From assembly GCA_002633005.1 (NCBI GenBank), contig NMRA01000052.1:610722-674721 (forward strand): 64,000 nt of DNA, in the 5' to 3' direction. The notes under the pieces were generated by a model. That model worked only from the letters and a program-made list of their open reading frames with translations. It made no database searches and was not told the origin of the DNA. The stretch is from Phoronis australis (Eukaryota > Phoronida > Phoronidae). Made by a program: the position numbers and the translations under genes. Of the stretch, positions 34,379 to 46,966 are shown piece after piece (the first letter of the stretch is position 1; each line of letters starts with the position of its first letter).

Positions 34379-36313
34379 CTACACGTAGGTTTCAGTCCTT
34401 ATTTTCTTGGAAGTGCTCGAAGACTGGCTGCACAAAGACGGTTCATAGTTCTCCTGCAGGGGCGGGTAATCCCACGCTGGTAGGAGACCCGAGGAGCTGT
34501 TGAATGTTGGAGACGAATGCGAGGACGATCGCTGTGGTGGCCGCATATCTATTTCATCCAAACTTGACCCACCAGGATTATAACTTATGTCTGGTTTATG
34601 GTCATAGTCATGTTTTAAATTGGCAATGTTTTTGCTGTAGTCGGAGTTGTTTGAACCATTTAAAGGTGTTGGAGAAGTTTTGAGTGAGCTCTCCGTATGG
34701 AATATACTGTCTGGGGTATAACCGGTGTTGATGACTTCAGGCGGGAAGCTACAGTTGCTGTACTCATTGAGTAGATTTTTCTTCGCCACGTGATTGGGCA
34801 GGAAGCCATTATGAATATGTCCGTTACCATTGGGTAAACTTTCATTTTTGTTGTCGCTCAAATGTCCATTGTGTAGTTTCTTATCTGTTGCATTGTCTTT
34901 CTCTTTATTGACCATTTCACTCGGTAAATGGCCGTTTGGTGGATCACTTGTTAAGTGACCATTTTGCATTTTTGAGTCTGTTTTGCTGTTCTTTTCATTT
35001 TCAAAACGCACTTGACTCGGTGGTCGCACATGGTCATGGGTTATAGTATTCTCCCGGACTTTGTAAATCCCAGAATCCTTCTGTTTCCTGGTACACTTAC
35101 GACAGCAGACGCATAGCACTATTATTATGATAATGATTACAAATGCAGCGCACGAGCAGCCAATAACAATTGGCAGAAAATCGCTGTCCAATAAGGTTGA
35201 AGCAGCTGAAGTTGGTGGTCGAAAATACCACGTTGTTCCTGAAGGTGTGTTCACGATTTTCATTGTGTTTTTATTTTTATCTACAACCGATGTTATTTCA
35301 GCCATCGTCGTTGTTGCCATAGTAGTAGTAGTTGTTGTAGGTGTTTCTGTTGTTGTGGTGACTGTTGTTGTCGTTGGAACAGTCGTCGTGCACACAAATG
35401 ACGTCACTTCAATTTGAAATAAATTTAACCCCTTGCGATCCTCAGGTAAGCTGCATACTGGTAAATTATCTTGAAACCACTTTACTGATACAACCGTTTG
35501 CATCCAAGCTCGGAAATCATATAGTTCACAAGAACACATGAACGGGTTTCCATTTAGACGAAGGTCTTCAAGTTTCTGCAGGTTTCTGAAGGTGTCACCA
35601 TGCAAGTGCGTAATCCTGTTCGATCCTGACAAATCAATCTTCCTGACGATGCTCGAGTTGCTGAAAGCATTTGCAGCGAATGTCTCTATCTCGTTGTTGC
35701 TCAGGTCAAGTGTGCGAAGATTGGCGAGATCTTGAAATGTTCCCTCACGAACATTCAGCAAGATATTGTCGTTCATTTGCAGCGTCTGCAGTGACGGCAT
35801 GTTACTGAATACTTCGCGTCTAAGCTCTGAGATACCATTTGTCTGAAGATTAATCAATGTCAGAGCGTTTAAGTTGACGAAGGCTTCTGGTGACAAGTAT
35901 GTTATATAGGTGGAGCTGAGATCAAGCTCCTCGAGCCGTGTCAGATAGCTGAAGACATGCGACGGCAAACTGGCGATTTTGTTTTCATCCAGCTTAAGAG
36001 TTCGAAGTTGCGACAGGCCGCGAAACGCCGTCGGCTCTATTGTCTCAATTGCGTTTGATGTGAGATGGAGGTGCTCTAATTTCTGCAGCGTAATGAAGGA
36101 GTCATTTTTCAACACAGGGATGTTGTTGCGCAGGAGTCCCAGCGTGACTGTATCGTACGGGATATACGTGGGAATCTCTCGCAAGTTCTTGAATTTACAT
36201 TGCATCGTGTTGCCAGTACAAACACATGGACTGCAATCAGCTGACACGGTTCGGCTGCAGATTCCTAGAATCAAAACAAGACACAGAAGAGCTTCGTTAC
36301 ATCGAAACTCCAT
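34379..36313 (-). CDS. single-pass leucine-rich-repeat transmembrane receptor with PDZ-ligand C-terminus
   Basis: A single uninterrupted frame. An ATG at 36361 is possible, but the one at 36313 places a classic signal peptide (MEFRCNEALLCLVLILGICS) right at the N-terminus, so I start there (644 residues). Numbered from the upstream Met: LRRNT cysteines CSPCVC at 43-48 and C55; eight or nine LRRs (about 73-270) of the LxxLxLxxNxI type; an LRRCT with CSC at 276-278, C303 and C324; a Thr-rich, probably O-glycosylated stalk (325-353); a transmembrane helix (about 396-417) followed by CVCCRKCTRK, with cysteines suited to palmitoylation; and a tail of about 240 residues with repeated NGHL/NGFL motifs. 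It ends ETYV, a class I PDZ ligand. The architecture is that of neuronal or epithelial LRR adhesion receptors, but the tail is not one I recognise, so no ortholog is named. Confidence 0.88.
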   Translation of the reverse strand: MEFRCNEALLCLVLILGICSRTVSADCSPCVCTGNTMQCKFKNLREIPTYIPYDTVTLGLLRNNIPVLKNDSFITLQKLEHLHLTSNAIETIEPTAFRGLSQLRTLKLDENKIASLPSHVFSYLTRLEELDLSSTYITYLSPEAFVNLNALTLINLQTNGISELRREVFSNMPSLQTLQMNDNILLNVREGTFQDLANLRTLDLSNNEIETFAANAFSNSSIVRKIDLSGSNRITHLHGDTFRNLQKLEDLRLNGNPFMCSCELYDFRAWMQTVVSVKWFQDNLPVCSLPEDRKGLNLFQIEVTSFVCTTTVPTTTTVTTTTETPTTTTTTMATTTMAEITSVVDKNKNTMKIVNTPSGTTWYFRPPTSAASTLLDSDFLPIVIGCSCAAFVIIIIIIVLCVCCRKCTRKQKDSGIYKVRENTITHDHVRPPSQVRFENEKNSKTDSKMQNGHLTSDPPNGHLPSEMVNKEKDNATDKKLHNGHLSDNKNESLPNGNGHIHNGFLPNHVAKKNLLNEYSNCSFPPEVINTGYTPDSIFHTESSLKTSPTPLNGSNNSDYSKNIANLKHDYDHKPDISYNPGGSSLDEIDMRPPQRSSSHSSPTFNSSSGLLPAWDYPPLQENYEPSLCSQSSSTSKKIRTETYV

Positions 36314-36590
36314 GTCTGGTTTTGTCCGTTTTCTGTTTGCGCTGCAGATATACGATTTCATGTCTTGTGGACAGGAGTGTTCACCGTCTATATACTTCCA
36401 AATAAATAATCACATTTGGTGTGCCCTGTCACTTGATTGTGCTGCGACAGTGTTATTTTCTGCGAGTCGAATCGATGAACAGATCCGAGAAGAAACTGAT
36501 GTTAATCCTATGGCTGCAGTCTCGCTGAATTCCTTTCTATCGGTGCTAGACACCAGTTCTTGTGCTCTGTAGTCCCAATTAAACTGCTGC

Positions 36591-36597
36591 TTATATA
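36591..36597 (-). promoter_or_regulatory. TATA box of the LRR receptor gene
   Basis: On the minus strand TATATAA lies about 280 bases 5' of the preferred ATG. Transcription would begin near 36560, with an uninterrupted leader to the start codon. The ATG at 36361 would then be an in-frame upstream start. Confidence 0.5.
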
Positions 36598-36748
36598 GAG
36601 TCCGATTGTTATTCTAATCTCAGCTTATAGGGTTTAGATTGTCAGTAGGTCTGTCAACTGGACAATTGTTCAATAAAACACTGGTCGTCTGTTCCTGTGG
36701 TTTGTTGCTCAGTTCACCAGCTCTGAAAAAAATAACAATGGATAACAG

Positions 36749-37353
36749 ATGTACTATTATGATATGGTTGAAAGATGGGACTAGATTAGAGTGCGATCAG
36801 GGATGCTGATTAATTGGAGGTTAAAGTGATAAAAGGTTTTAATTTCAATAAGCTGTTTCTATGAATCCAAATAATTGATTTGTGAGATAGTGAGTGAAAA
36901 TTAGCTAAGACATGTTTCAGTTTATTATACAGATGGTGAATTTGTTTGGGGATTACAACTGATGAGAAACTCTGGCAATTAGTAGATGCTATCATCAGAA
37001 AGAGATTTCGAATTTTCATATTGTGTATGGGAAAGTAAATTCGAAGAAAANATGTACTATTATGATATGGTTGAAAGATGGGACTAGATTAGAGTGCGAT
37101 CAGGGATGCTGATTAATTGGAGGTTAAAGTGATAAAAGGTTTTAATTTCAATAAGCTGTTTCTATGAATCCAAATAATTGATTTGTGAGATAGTGAGTGA
37201 AAATTAGCTAAGACATGTTTCAGTTTATTATACAGATGGTGAATTTGTTTGGGGATTACAACTGATGAGAAACTCTGGCAATTAGTAGATGCTATCATCA
37301 GAAAGAAATTTCGAATTTTCATATTCTGTATGGGAAAGTAAATTCGAAGAAAA
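36749..37353. repeat. 302-bp direct duplication around a single N
   Basis: 36749-37050 and 37052-37353 are identical except at two positions (GAAAGAGATTT/GAAAGAAATTT and ATATTGTGT/ATATTCTGT). A single N at 37051 separates them. The left copy stops exactly at the N and the right copy begins exactly after it. This is what two unmerged contig ends covering the same locus, perhaps two haplotypes, would look like. Confidence 0.9.
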
Positions 37354-40300
37354 GCAATGAAAAAGATTACACCAAGTGACAACTCATAACTGGCTATGGA
37401 GTTCACGTGTAATTTAGTATCTTATTATCACTTTGGTCAGATTTTATTGCAATTCATACACATGACATATAAATTTAAAAACGTAATCTAAAATGTATTC
37501 CACTAGATATTTTGTGACACCACATCAGTTCAGGTTTGCTAATCACACAATTAAGAATTCAAACAGAAACAAACTGTTGTAGAAATCCTATTCGTGTTCA
37601 TTGAAAAAATAAAACGTGAAGTTTATTTTTGGGTGGCCTCATACCACCTGCATGTTTCTCAAACAAAAATTATCTTCTGTTTAACCTAATGAAACCTTTA
37701 TAAACTCTGCTTAGTGCTCTCAGCATGGGGTCTGTGCTATCATAGCATGTTAAAACAAAAGCACAACAATAGATCTACTGATAAGGTTTCCCTTGGGGTA
37801 ACATAAACAAAGGAAAATGACATGTTGAAGTTGAGAAGTGTCCTTTCAACTAGACAAGTTGCATTTGTTTTGTTAAGGTTAGACCAAGTTTTGGAAGACA
37901 CCTTTGTTGCGGTGATTGCCTGTCATTGAAATTCAGGTCGTTATTGTGAGTTCTGGTTTTTGCTCTGAACACAGTTTATTTTGAAACCTTTTCACTGTTT
38001 GATCAGACCTGTTCATTTGTTTAATAAAGGTCTTAAAATAAATGTTGTTTTCTCATGTGCCATCCACATGTTAGAATTGTTAACCACGTCTTATGAGGGC
38101 CTGTTGTTTACAACTTACTGTAGCATTAGAAACTTGTGAAAATCCCATCAAACCCTAGCTGATTTTGATGACCTTAAAACATTCCACTGTCCATGAGTTT
38201 CTTTTCCTGCTGATGATTATTTCCTTTGCTTCATGTCTCCCTTGAGGACTAACAGCTTTGATTATATTTCTACCCATATAGAATCACCTCATAATTCCCA
38301 GGAAGAAGTTGTTTGATTCTTTAAAACAGAAAAGTTTACAAAGTAGATTCCAAACTAAATTTCATTGAGGACCACACATGACTCTTGGTGATATTGATTT
38401 TCAATTAAACGTCAAAAATTTTCTGCATGGTTACTCTAAAATACAATAACCCCAGGCAAGTTAAAAAACCATGGGTGGTGGCGCTATCGGGTGTATGTCT
38501 CATGTCGGACCCTCTCTGTGAAGTGCCATGCATCTGTTTAGATTGTCCAGATCATTGACTTCTCATAGAGACAGTGGAGAGTGCGTGTCACATTCCCTGG
38601 TCTTCAGTGTTACAAGCAGGCTATCATCAGAACAAATAAACATGGGGGTAACATTTACAAGTTGTTAACACCCTTGTACAGGTCTTGTAATACCAAGTGG
38701 TTTCATGATTGTTAACACCTAAACTAATGAAATTAATAGCTCACTGACACCTGGAGGGAAATGCCTTTGTCGTGCTTTAGAAGACTACATTTTAAAATTT
38801 TGCAAAGGGTCAAAGTTCAACTTGTGACATTTAGTATTGTTGAAAAAAGACTAGCTGGAAAATGCCCATTCTGTTGATATTTTGGTGTTTTTGGTCTACA
38901 CAAAAGAAATTCACATTTCTCATTTTTCATATTTAAAGCGTGTCTGTACAAAAGGTTACTTGTCTGAGTACAGATTATATTTTCATAACATTTTGATCAG
39001 GACAATACTTTAGTTAACATGCATTTGTGAAAAGTGATAAATGAGATTACAACAAGTAAATTGTTCTTATCACATGAACTAAGATGAAATTAGAGACCTA
39101 CTCCCAGTATCCAGTTATCAGCTGATGTTTAGATAATGTCATTCTTACTCTGTTTTCATTAACAAATTGGGATGTGTTGCATTTCAACCACTTTACAAGT
39201 AACTCCATCTGGTGAGTCATCTGCCTTATGAATCAGCAATTCCAATTTTATTTTGATAGTGCAATTGATCTTTCGAGTTTAAATTAATACTGTCTCTAGA
39301 GTCTATGTCCGAACTCTAAAACCAACCTTGAATGAAATTCAGACTCTCTAGCAATTTTGTAACTGGTGGCAAATTTTAAGGTTCCTATTTTGAAGTAGTA
39401 GGACCCAGGTTAAATTGCATACATCATAGACAAACCTGCATCAGGTTTTGCAATGGGGGGGGGTGCCCTGTGACTGAGCGTGAGCCATAGGTTTATGCTT
39501 TACCATAGTAATACCGTAATAGGAAACTGGTCATTGCCATGTGACAAGTAAAGGATTGCATCATACTGACATTGGTGAAGTCGAAAGTGAAGACACTTAG
39601 GCTGTCCTTTAAAATTAGTGCATGATGACTGCTTTTATGACAACTGCTACATGCATATTTTATCACGGCACTTTAAGTGTCAAGTCATCGCTAAAGTTAT
39701 TCAACAAAATCAAGCGATTCACAAAAATGTCGTCCCACTAGTTTTCAGCAATTAGTCTCTCATTATAATATGTCACCATGGCCTATTGTCAACTATCATA
39801 TTGCTTGATACTCAAAGTGGTCACTTAGTTATGTCTAGAGTAATTTGGTGTCCTTATACACTTAAACAGCTTCATCATATGCCATTATACTGTACAATCT
39901 TCTGACATGTTTGGTTATAAATAGCCGATAGGCGTGCCACGTCTATGTTTCAGTTGGCCTATATTACTTGAGTCTAAAGGTAATGCCATAGCTTTATTAT
40001 AAACGCCATTTTGAAAAAAACATTGAAAATGTACTGAACTTAGTTAAGGTACATTCCTAGTTAATTGCCTAAATTGTAAAAGATGAACTTAGTTACATAG
40101 CCATCTGAAATATATGACTTTAAGTTTCCATTTTACCCTCGAACAAATCTCTCAGAGAATTACCAAGTATGATGTACACAATGTGCACGACATATGGAAA
40201 TTCATTTTATCACATTTCTCAACAAAAATGAGCATTAAGAAAGTTCTATGTAATTAATAATATAGTCTGTCCTGTATAACTGTCGTAAAGCTACAATTGG

Positions 40301-41411
40301 TAATATTGTTCATCTGTAACATAGGAGTTAACTTTGAAAAATCTTGCCAAATATTTTCATGTGAAATAAGTGAAGTTTTACTGAGTGAAAATTACCATCA
40401 TTTCTGAAAGTGCTGGTCGGGTATTATAATTAGGTTTGGTTAACTTATGTCGTAGTTTTCACAGTTTTTACAGCCAGCAGGCAGGAAGTGCAACTTTAAA
40501 TTGTTTATTCTTGAATTTGAGATTTTATGCAGAAATTAATCTTAATTGTAAATTGCTATGTTTCGATTTTTGTTCAAGATAAAAATTCATTTTACCTGAT
40601 CTTGATTATTTTTGTTCTCATCATAACTTTTACCAAACACCAACTGGTAAACTGAATGAAGTAACAAGTCTATCCCACGCATTTCACCAATCTGTAATAG
40701 AACCCCTGGCTGCACCTTAAATGGTCTGTTGCAGCCATTTCTACTGTTTTACCTGGTGCGTATTGTTCTTAATGAACACTGCCAGACAAACTGTCCACTG
40801 CTTTTTCGCCCTTGATTGGTCTGTGTCTGGCTCCAGGTATAATTAAGGCAAACCATAGCCAGCAAATCATTATCTTTCATAATCTATTATTGCTACAGTG
40901 TTACGCTTTATTGGTCAATGTTATGCCAACTAATCAACCAATCAGGGAGATTCAGACAAAGTGCCTGGATGTCACGAGCAGAGCCTTGGCAATACAACAT
41001 GGCTACAAGTAAAACAACATTGCCACTGGCTCGTCACCTGAAATTTGACATCAGCGGCAAAAAAGTGAAATGTGTTCTTTAAATTTCTTGATCATTTTTT
41101 ATTAAAGTAGCTTTAAATCTGAAATCTGTTTAAGAAGCAAAGTCACTAAAAAGTCAAGCCAACTTTAGCCTGCACGATTTTGAGTTGTTATTCTGGCGAG
41201 ATTAAAGTTAATCAAATTCATTTTTAGAAAATCACTTACACCCTAAATCTGCCAACAGAAACTGTCACTCTAATTTTTTTCTATTTTTGCTGCTCTCTTA
41301 AAAGACATCTCTTAAGTTTTTAACTTGCTGAGGATCCTTTATCTTGTAATGTTTACATCTTCATGTGCAACCATCCAAAATTTCTCTGTGGAGATAATGA
41401 CGTGTCCTTCA

Positions 41412-41552
41412 GATATATATAAATTTAGCCTTACATGACATCAATTTGTTCCGCAGTTTACACAATCTCACTAGGTAGCAGATGTATATAAATTTAGCCT
41501 TACATGACATCAATTTGTTCTGCAGTTTACATATTAATCTCACTAGGTGGCA
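41412..41552. repeat. about 70-bp tandem duplication
   Basis: Two adjacent copies of a unit containing TATAAATTTAGCCTTACATG, then a CAATTTGTT(C)C/TGCAGTTTACA block, then CTCACTAGGT. The second copy carries a few inserted bases. Confidence 0.9.
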
Positions 41553-41693
41553 ACACCGGTTATCATTTCTACTGAATCAAGTGTTGGACTCAGGTACTCA
41601 TTACGTAAATAGCTAAAAACATAGTTTTTACAATTTTTTGTTACTTGAATTTGTGCATTGCATGTTGTAAGTATGTGCCTCACTTTGTTAGGG

Positions 41694-41900
41694 TCAAATC
41701 TCACCAATTTAAGACGCACTATGGTGGTGAAGTGAATTTTTTCACAAAGTTCAGAAGCATTAAATATTTGTTTCATCATTTTGAGGTCTATATCCTAGCT
41801 ACTGTCAGACAATTGCTTGAGAAATTGTGAGAATTCACAACAAAATTAAAGGCCTTTCAAACTTGCAATTACTTTTATTTGAATTTTGCGAGATTTTACT
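41694..41900. mobile_element. MITE-like element, TIR family 1, copy
   Basis: The left end TCAAATCTCACCAATTTAAG and the right end TTTTGCGAGATTTTACT are inverted relatives of a family end TAAAATCTCACCAATTTAGG. About 207 bases, with no coding content. Just inside the left end is the family mark ACTATGGTGGTGAAG. Confidence 0.65.
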
Positions 41901-44464
41901 GTAATACCGTCCCTTTATGATCACTTGTATATACCCTTGACTGTCATGATCAGTATTTTATCTTATTTGATGGTGGAGCACAATTGTATATTTTAATAAA
42001 AACAAATTCGAATAAAATTTTCAAATTTTATCCAAACATGTACGTATTTTTATCACACAACTAAATAAATTTCACGATTTACTCCTGTCAGACAGAGAGT
42101 TGTTACAAATCGGGCAGCTTGCCCAGTTAGTTGGTCTTTCTTGTGCACTCCTTTGAGTGAATAAAAATACACATGTCTGCTGTGTTAGCTGATTCAGCCT
42201 GGGTCTCAGTAATTAGAACCAATCCTATACCATTGTGTTTATTTGGGTTGAAATTACACGGCTAATTTGTCAATGATCTCTTGTGTGGTGGCAGTCCCAT
42301 ACTGTTGAGTAGGATGAGTTGAGTGTCTGCAGGAAGCCAGTGACCATTTGTGAAAATACCAGCCTTGTGCTTGGTGGAAACAAAAAATACTAACAGATGT
42401 GCAAACTCCAATTCTATTGCTCACTGACGATGACAACCCCAATACCGTGTACCATGTCATCACAGAACTGTGTTTTTGGATGTGAGTTCTTTAATTTAAA
42501 GTTTTGTTGCATATCCATTTTTGTCGTCATCAGAATTTTGGTTTACTTTGCAAGAGGCGGTTCACAGATAAACACAAAGACTTTGAAATTGTGATATATG
42601 TTATTCCCATCAAAACGACTGTTTAGGTTCGATGTACTGGTCCATTAACAAACTCACTTCTTGACCCCGAAAAAAGGCTGATAGGACTATCCCAACGTCT
42701 GCACTGTATCATTCCAGGGGTATAACTCTGCTGCCATAAAATGTCAATAACCAGCTTTTTTCACCCCATTAAGTTTGATTTTATGCAACTCACCGGAGAA
42801 ACAATCAGGATGATTTCAGTCTGATACCAAGTGCAACTGTTATCGGCAGAAGCTGTAGCGTGCAATAACAAATGAGGATAGAATTTAAGTGTAGCGTGTC
42901 ACGCGGAAAATACCGTACATATGTCACAACTTAATGTCAAAGTTTTTGCATAACTATGACTAGTATGATGATTATGAGCTAAGTTTGAGTTGAAGACAAG
43001 TGAACCAGTTCACATGATTAAACAGTGCTACAAGAGACATTCTCTGAAATGCAAAATTCTGCAAAATGGTTTAAAAGTTACTTAAAAGTTGCTTACCATG
43101 CAAATTTGTTCTACTTTCTTCACGTGCAACCGTTTTGTCGCACTGCAAGCTCGCATCTGCTGCCTGATTTCATTACTAAGACTGGCCGTTACATCAAAGT
43201 AATTGAATAACCATCAAATGACCAGATTTACCTCAGGCAAGAAATTTAAATTTACCCCCTGAAAAGAATAAAATGTCTCCATAATAATGTTTATTACCCT
43301 TTGAACTCTAATGGATTTAGAGGAAAAATAACCATGCTTTGTTTGAAAGCCATTAAGCTCTAGATCACCTTAGAACTTTATATTCCCTTTGTTGGAGGCC
43401 ACATTAGAATGTGTAACACTGCAACATTTTGTAGGATTTTGAATAGCCCTGAATCAAGGCAAATGGCCAGTAATCAAGAATACAAAACATTTTATCACTT
43501 AACTTCTCCAGTTCATTGTGTGCAGTTGACTTGTACATGTGTCTGTGAGTTGTACTACAGTGTGGCTCTATTCTACTGAAAGTTAGCCTTTTGACTTGTA
43601 GGTAATGGTACTGCTTGTCGTCAGGTATTAAACTGTGATTTTTTTCATTGTGTCAAATTTATGTCACAAAACTGGTAGTTCTTTCACTTTGATCTTAAAT
43701 AAATATTGTCTGCTTCATTTTCATAATAAATCTCTTGCAACACAAACTAAATAAAAATTTGGCCTAAACATCTCACAAAAACTGCTTTCACAAACGGTTA
43801 GGTTTTCAAAGCAAACGTAATTTAGGAAGGAATTTTCTGGTCCTCAAATAGAAATCTCCAGTTTTTGGAAACTCAAATTTACATGTAAAGCTCAAGCTTT
43901 CAAAACTGCTTTAGCATATTATTGACGGTTAGTATGGGGTAAACTCATTTCATGTTCTAAATAATCGCAAGAAACTGAAGGCATCTTAAACATTTTCTTA
44001 ATTGCCTGTAAGAGCAGTGTTTTAATTTCAAAAGCTCGAAATGGTAACCTTTTGCATTACTTGTCTTGATTACATTGTCATAAAGAATTTCAATTCATGA
44101 TTTTTAAAAAAATTTTTCCTACTGTTCATCATGACTCACTGCCAATCTGACCTACTAAAGTTCACGTGACAGGTTGATAGATGCCATAATACCTCAAAAA
44201 ATGCTTTGTACAGTAAACCAGGGACAGGGTTGTTGATCTTAACCAGATTATTATGTCATATTCCTGCTTTGTTTTTCTCGACCTTTCCCCTTGGCTACAT
44301 GAGTCAACAGGCAGCACAGTTTTGGTGATGTCATAAAATAAACAGACCCCTAGACGATGGGGTGAGTTAGTATCTGTGCTTTTTGTGTCCCTGTGACCAC
44401 CATAGTGGATAGCATTGTACCCCTGTGATGTTATCAATTTGTCTCTGTAAACACCATGTTGTTG

Positions 44465-44515
44465 ATTGTATTGTACTGCAATGTATTGTATTGTGATGTA
44501 TTGTGTTAGACATCC
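44465..44515. repeat. low-complexity TATTGTA-type repeat
   Basis: Repeated GTATTGTA- and ATGTATTGT-like units over about 50 bases. Confidence 0.6.
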
Positions 44516-44611
44516 ACATGGTGAATGGAAATGGTACAATTGCAGGAAATGCTGGATTTTATTCTAGTGAGTGTGTCAGCATGGATATTGATGTTCATTA
44601 GAAACACTGAA

Positions 44612-44840
44612 ACTAATCTCACCAGTTTAGGATACAGTATGGCAGACAAGGGAAATTTTATTTTGGTATCTTCTTCATAAAAGATTTGTAGCACTGAATA
44701 AATGCTTTTTGGATATTAAAGTTCCATGCTAGCACCAATGTTCTTGAAATTTGAGGGCATCCACAACAATGTTTGAAGCCCATAAAATGAAAAACAATCA
44801 ATTTTATAATTATTTTTTTTGAAGTTGGTGAGATTTTATC
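44612..44840. mobile_element. MITE-like element, TIR family 1, copy
   Basis: Left end CTAATCTCACCAGTTTAGGA and right end AAGTTGGTGAGATTTTAT are inverted. The internal mark GGATACAGTATGGCAGAC corresponds to GGACACAATATGGC in other copies. Confidence 0.7.
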
Positions 44841-46566
44841 ATACATAGGGTATTTACTTTTTAGTTATTGTCAAACGACTAATCTGACAAAATTCATGTG
44901 CTATAATGCCTAAGGCACGCTATGGTATCTCTTCACCTTAATTTGTTGCACACTATGCAGTCGACTCATGGACTTTCATATTTTCTCAACAAAAATGTAC
45001 TTAAAAAATTCATTTTCATCATTAACCCAGTTTACACCACTGCAGAAATGTCACGAAACAAAAATTTGCGAATTTCTAATTTTTTGTTATGTGTCAGTAA
45101 GCCTATGAAAAATCAAAAAGCGACAATTTTGGCCATTATTTTGTGTGTGAAGTAACTGATGAATTAGCCTACCCGATGTTCGAAGTTATGAGATATCCAG
45201 GTATCAAATACCTGTATAATTGATGTTAAGATTGCAGGTGACAATCTAAGTCTTGGTATTCAAGGACTATAGTGTATGCAAAGTCTTATCATAATAGGAA
45301 TTTAAATGTTATTTGGCCTTGAAATTCTTATCATCCAGATACCTCTCTAGTCCTCTGTTATTTTATAGCTGATTTATTTTCATATGCCTGCTTATGTTTA
45401 AACTGAGATTACAGGAGTCTGTGTACCGACACGACTTAGCAGCTGTTATCACTATTTTAGCTGCCTGTGTGTTAAATTTTGTAACATTTATCTCATGTTT
45501 GCAGATTTTTTCTATTTTGAAGTGACATATTTTTGCAAATTGATTCAAATTTGAAATACATACATGGAAACGCACTACATATCTTCTATCAAGATATGAG
45601 GTGCGACAGTGGGCGGCAGAGCTTGGTATAATCTCGGGGGTCCGTTCACTGCGAAGTAAACTCGAGCTGTTAACTTTTGTCGAGAATTAAAGCGTTCCCA
45701 CTGATCAATGCTCCCTTAAACACTGAAGCTTTGATGTTAGTGGCAAAGGCCTCGCACAGAACAGAACGCAGCCTTGGGTTTAGTTATGGTTCATATGTGA
45801 TCATTTACACGATCTTTTTGTTTGGCACAGGTGGCACTGTCCTGAAAGACTTCCTGTAATTGAAATATTCACACATTATCAAAGTTGCTTGATGCTTAAA
45901 TCATACCCTATTGATATTAGAAGATTTAGCCATTTCGTCAAGTCATTAATTTCTTATTTATGTCCTCAGATGTCAGTGGTGTAAGCTGCACTAAAACTTC
46001 TGCTAATATCCAACGATATTAAAGGTTTGAACGTGGATTAACATGTTTTTCCGTTAAATTGCCAACAGCCATTTTCAAAACTTGAAACCTATCTGGTTAT
46101 AAAGGTACTAATGAAAAATTAACAGTTTAAAATTGTATTTCTGTCAAATTGTTCTGTCAAGATGAAATATATCAAGTTGATTCAGGGGAATATTCATCGA
46201 CAATGATTGAGTTTCATCCGGAAGGCATAAAGTAGGGGTCACCGTCACACTTCATAAACTTGGGGGGGTTTGAAAAATGTTTGGCTCAAGGTGGTTGAAA
46301 GTTAATTGCCGATGTCTGGGAGTACCTAAAAATTATTGTGGGCCCTTTCATACTAACGTTGATGCGCCAATGTTTTAGGGAGTTGCGGTCATTATGAACA
46401 ATTAACTTTGGTCCTGGATCGAAGTTAACAGTGCCAGTTAACATCACAGTAAACAGTGGATTTAACAGCGGAGCATTGGTATCCATTAACTACCAAAGCC
46501 GGTTTGAACGGTTCAGTCAACTTCGCAGTTTACATTGACACTTCGCTCAGATCGGAATTAAGTCAG

Positions 46567-46574
46567 TATAAAAG
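46567..46574 (+). promoter_or_regulatory. isolated TATAAAAG motif in a locally GC-richer patch
   Basis: A consensus TATAAAAG is followed by GC-richer sequence through about 46660 and preceded by clustered AACNG-type motifs (46380-46540). No gene follows within sight. Could be chance. Confidence 0.2.
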
Positions 46575-46723
46575 GGCCGTGTGGCTTGGGGTTGTAGCTC
46601 AAACACTGTCTGATGCGGGAGTGGATGACTGGAGACAGCTCGTTCTAATAACAAAAATCCCCTGACTCTAGCTTGGGCCAACAACAAGCCCTGATCCAGC
46701 ACTGCTTAACATCTAATAGTATT

Positions 46724-46966
46724 GTGAAATCTTAACCAATTAAGGACACAATACTGCCGGCAACCGAAAGTTTATTTTTCCATGTTTTCACAAAAGATAA
46801 GCATCACCAAAAACTGCTATATCATTTTAATGACCTATATCATGGCTAGGTAACTTCATCTAAGAAGTTGTGGGTAGTCATACCTAGATTATGAGTTTTT
46901 GAAAAATGAAAAATGAGATTAATTTTGGCAATTACTTTTTGTCCAAAATTGTTAATATTTTAGTGT
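46724..46966. mobile_element. MITE-like element, TIR family 1, diverged copy
   Basis: Left end GTGAAATCTTAACCAATTAA then GGACACAATACTGCC; right end AAAATTGTTAATATTTTAGT, inverted relative to the left. Confidence 0.6.

Noticed and set aside
35979-36572. 197-codon plus-strand frame
   Set aside because: Antisense shadow of the LRR receptor and its leader.
36810-37406. Two nearly identical minus-strand frames ending KPFITLTSN
   Set aside because: They are the same fortuitous frame in the two copies of the assembly-join duplication.
40740-41020. Possible inverted repeat with several CCAAT/ATTGG motifs
   Set aside because: Arm matches were short and scattered; could not be distinguished from chance by eye.
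46456-46665. 69-codon frame downstream of AACNG motifs
   Set aside because: It overlaps the TATA motif region and shows no family resemblance; treated as non-coding.
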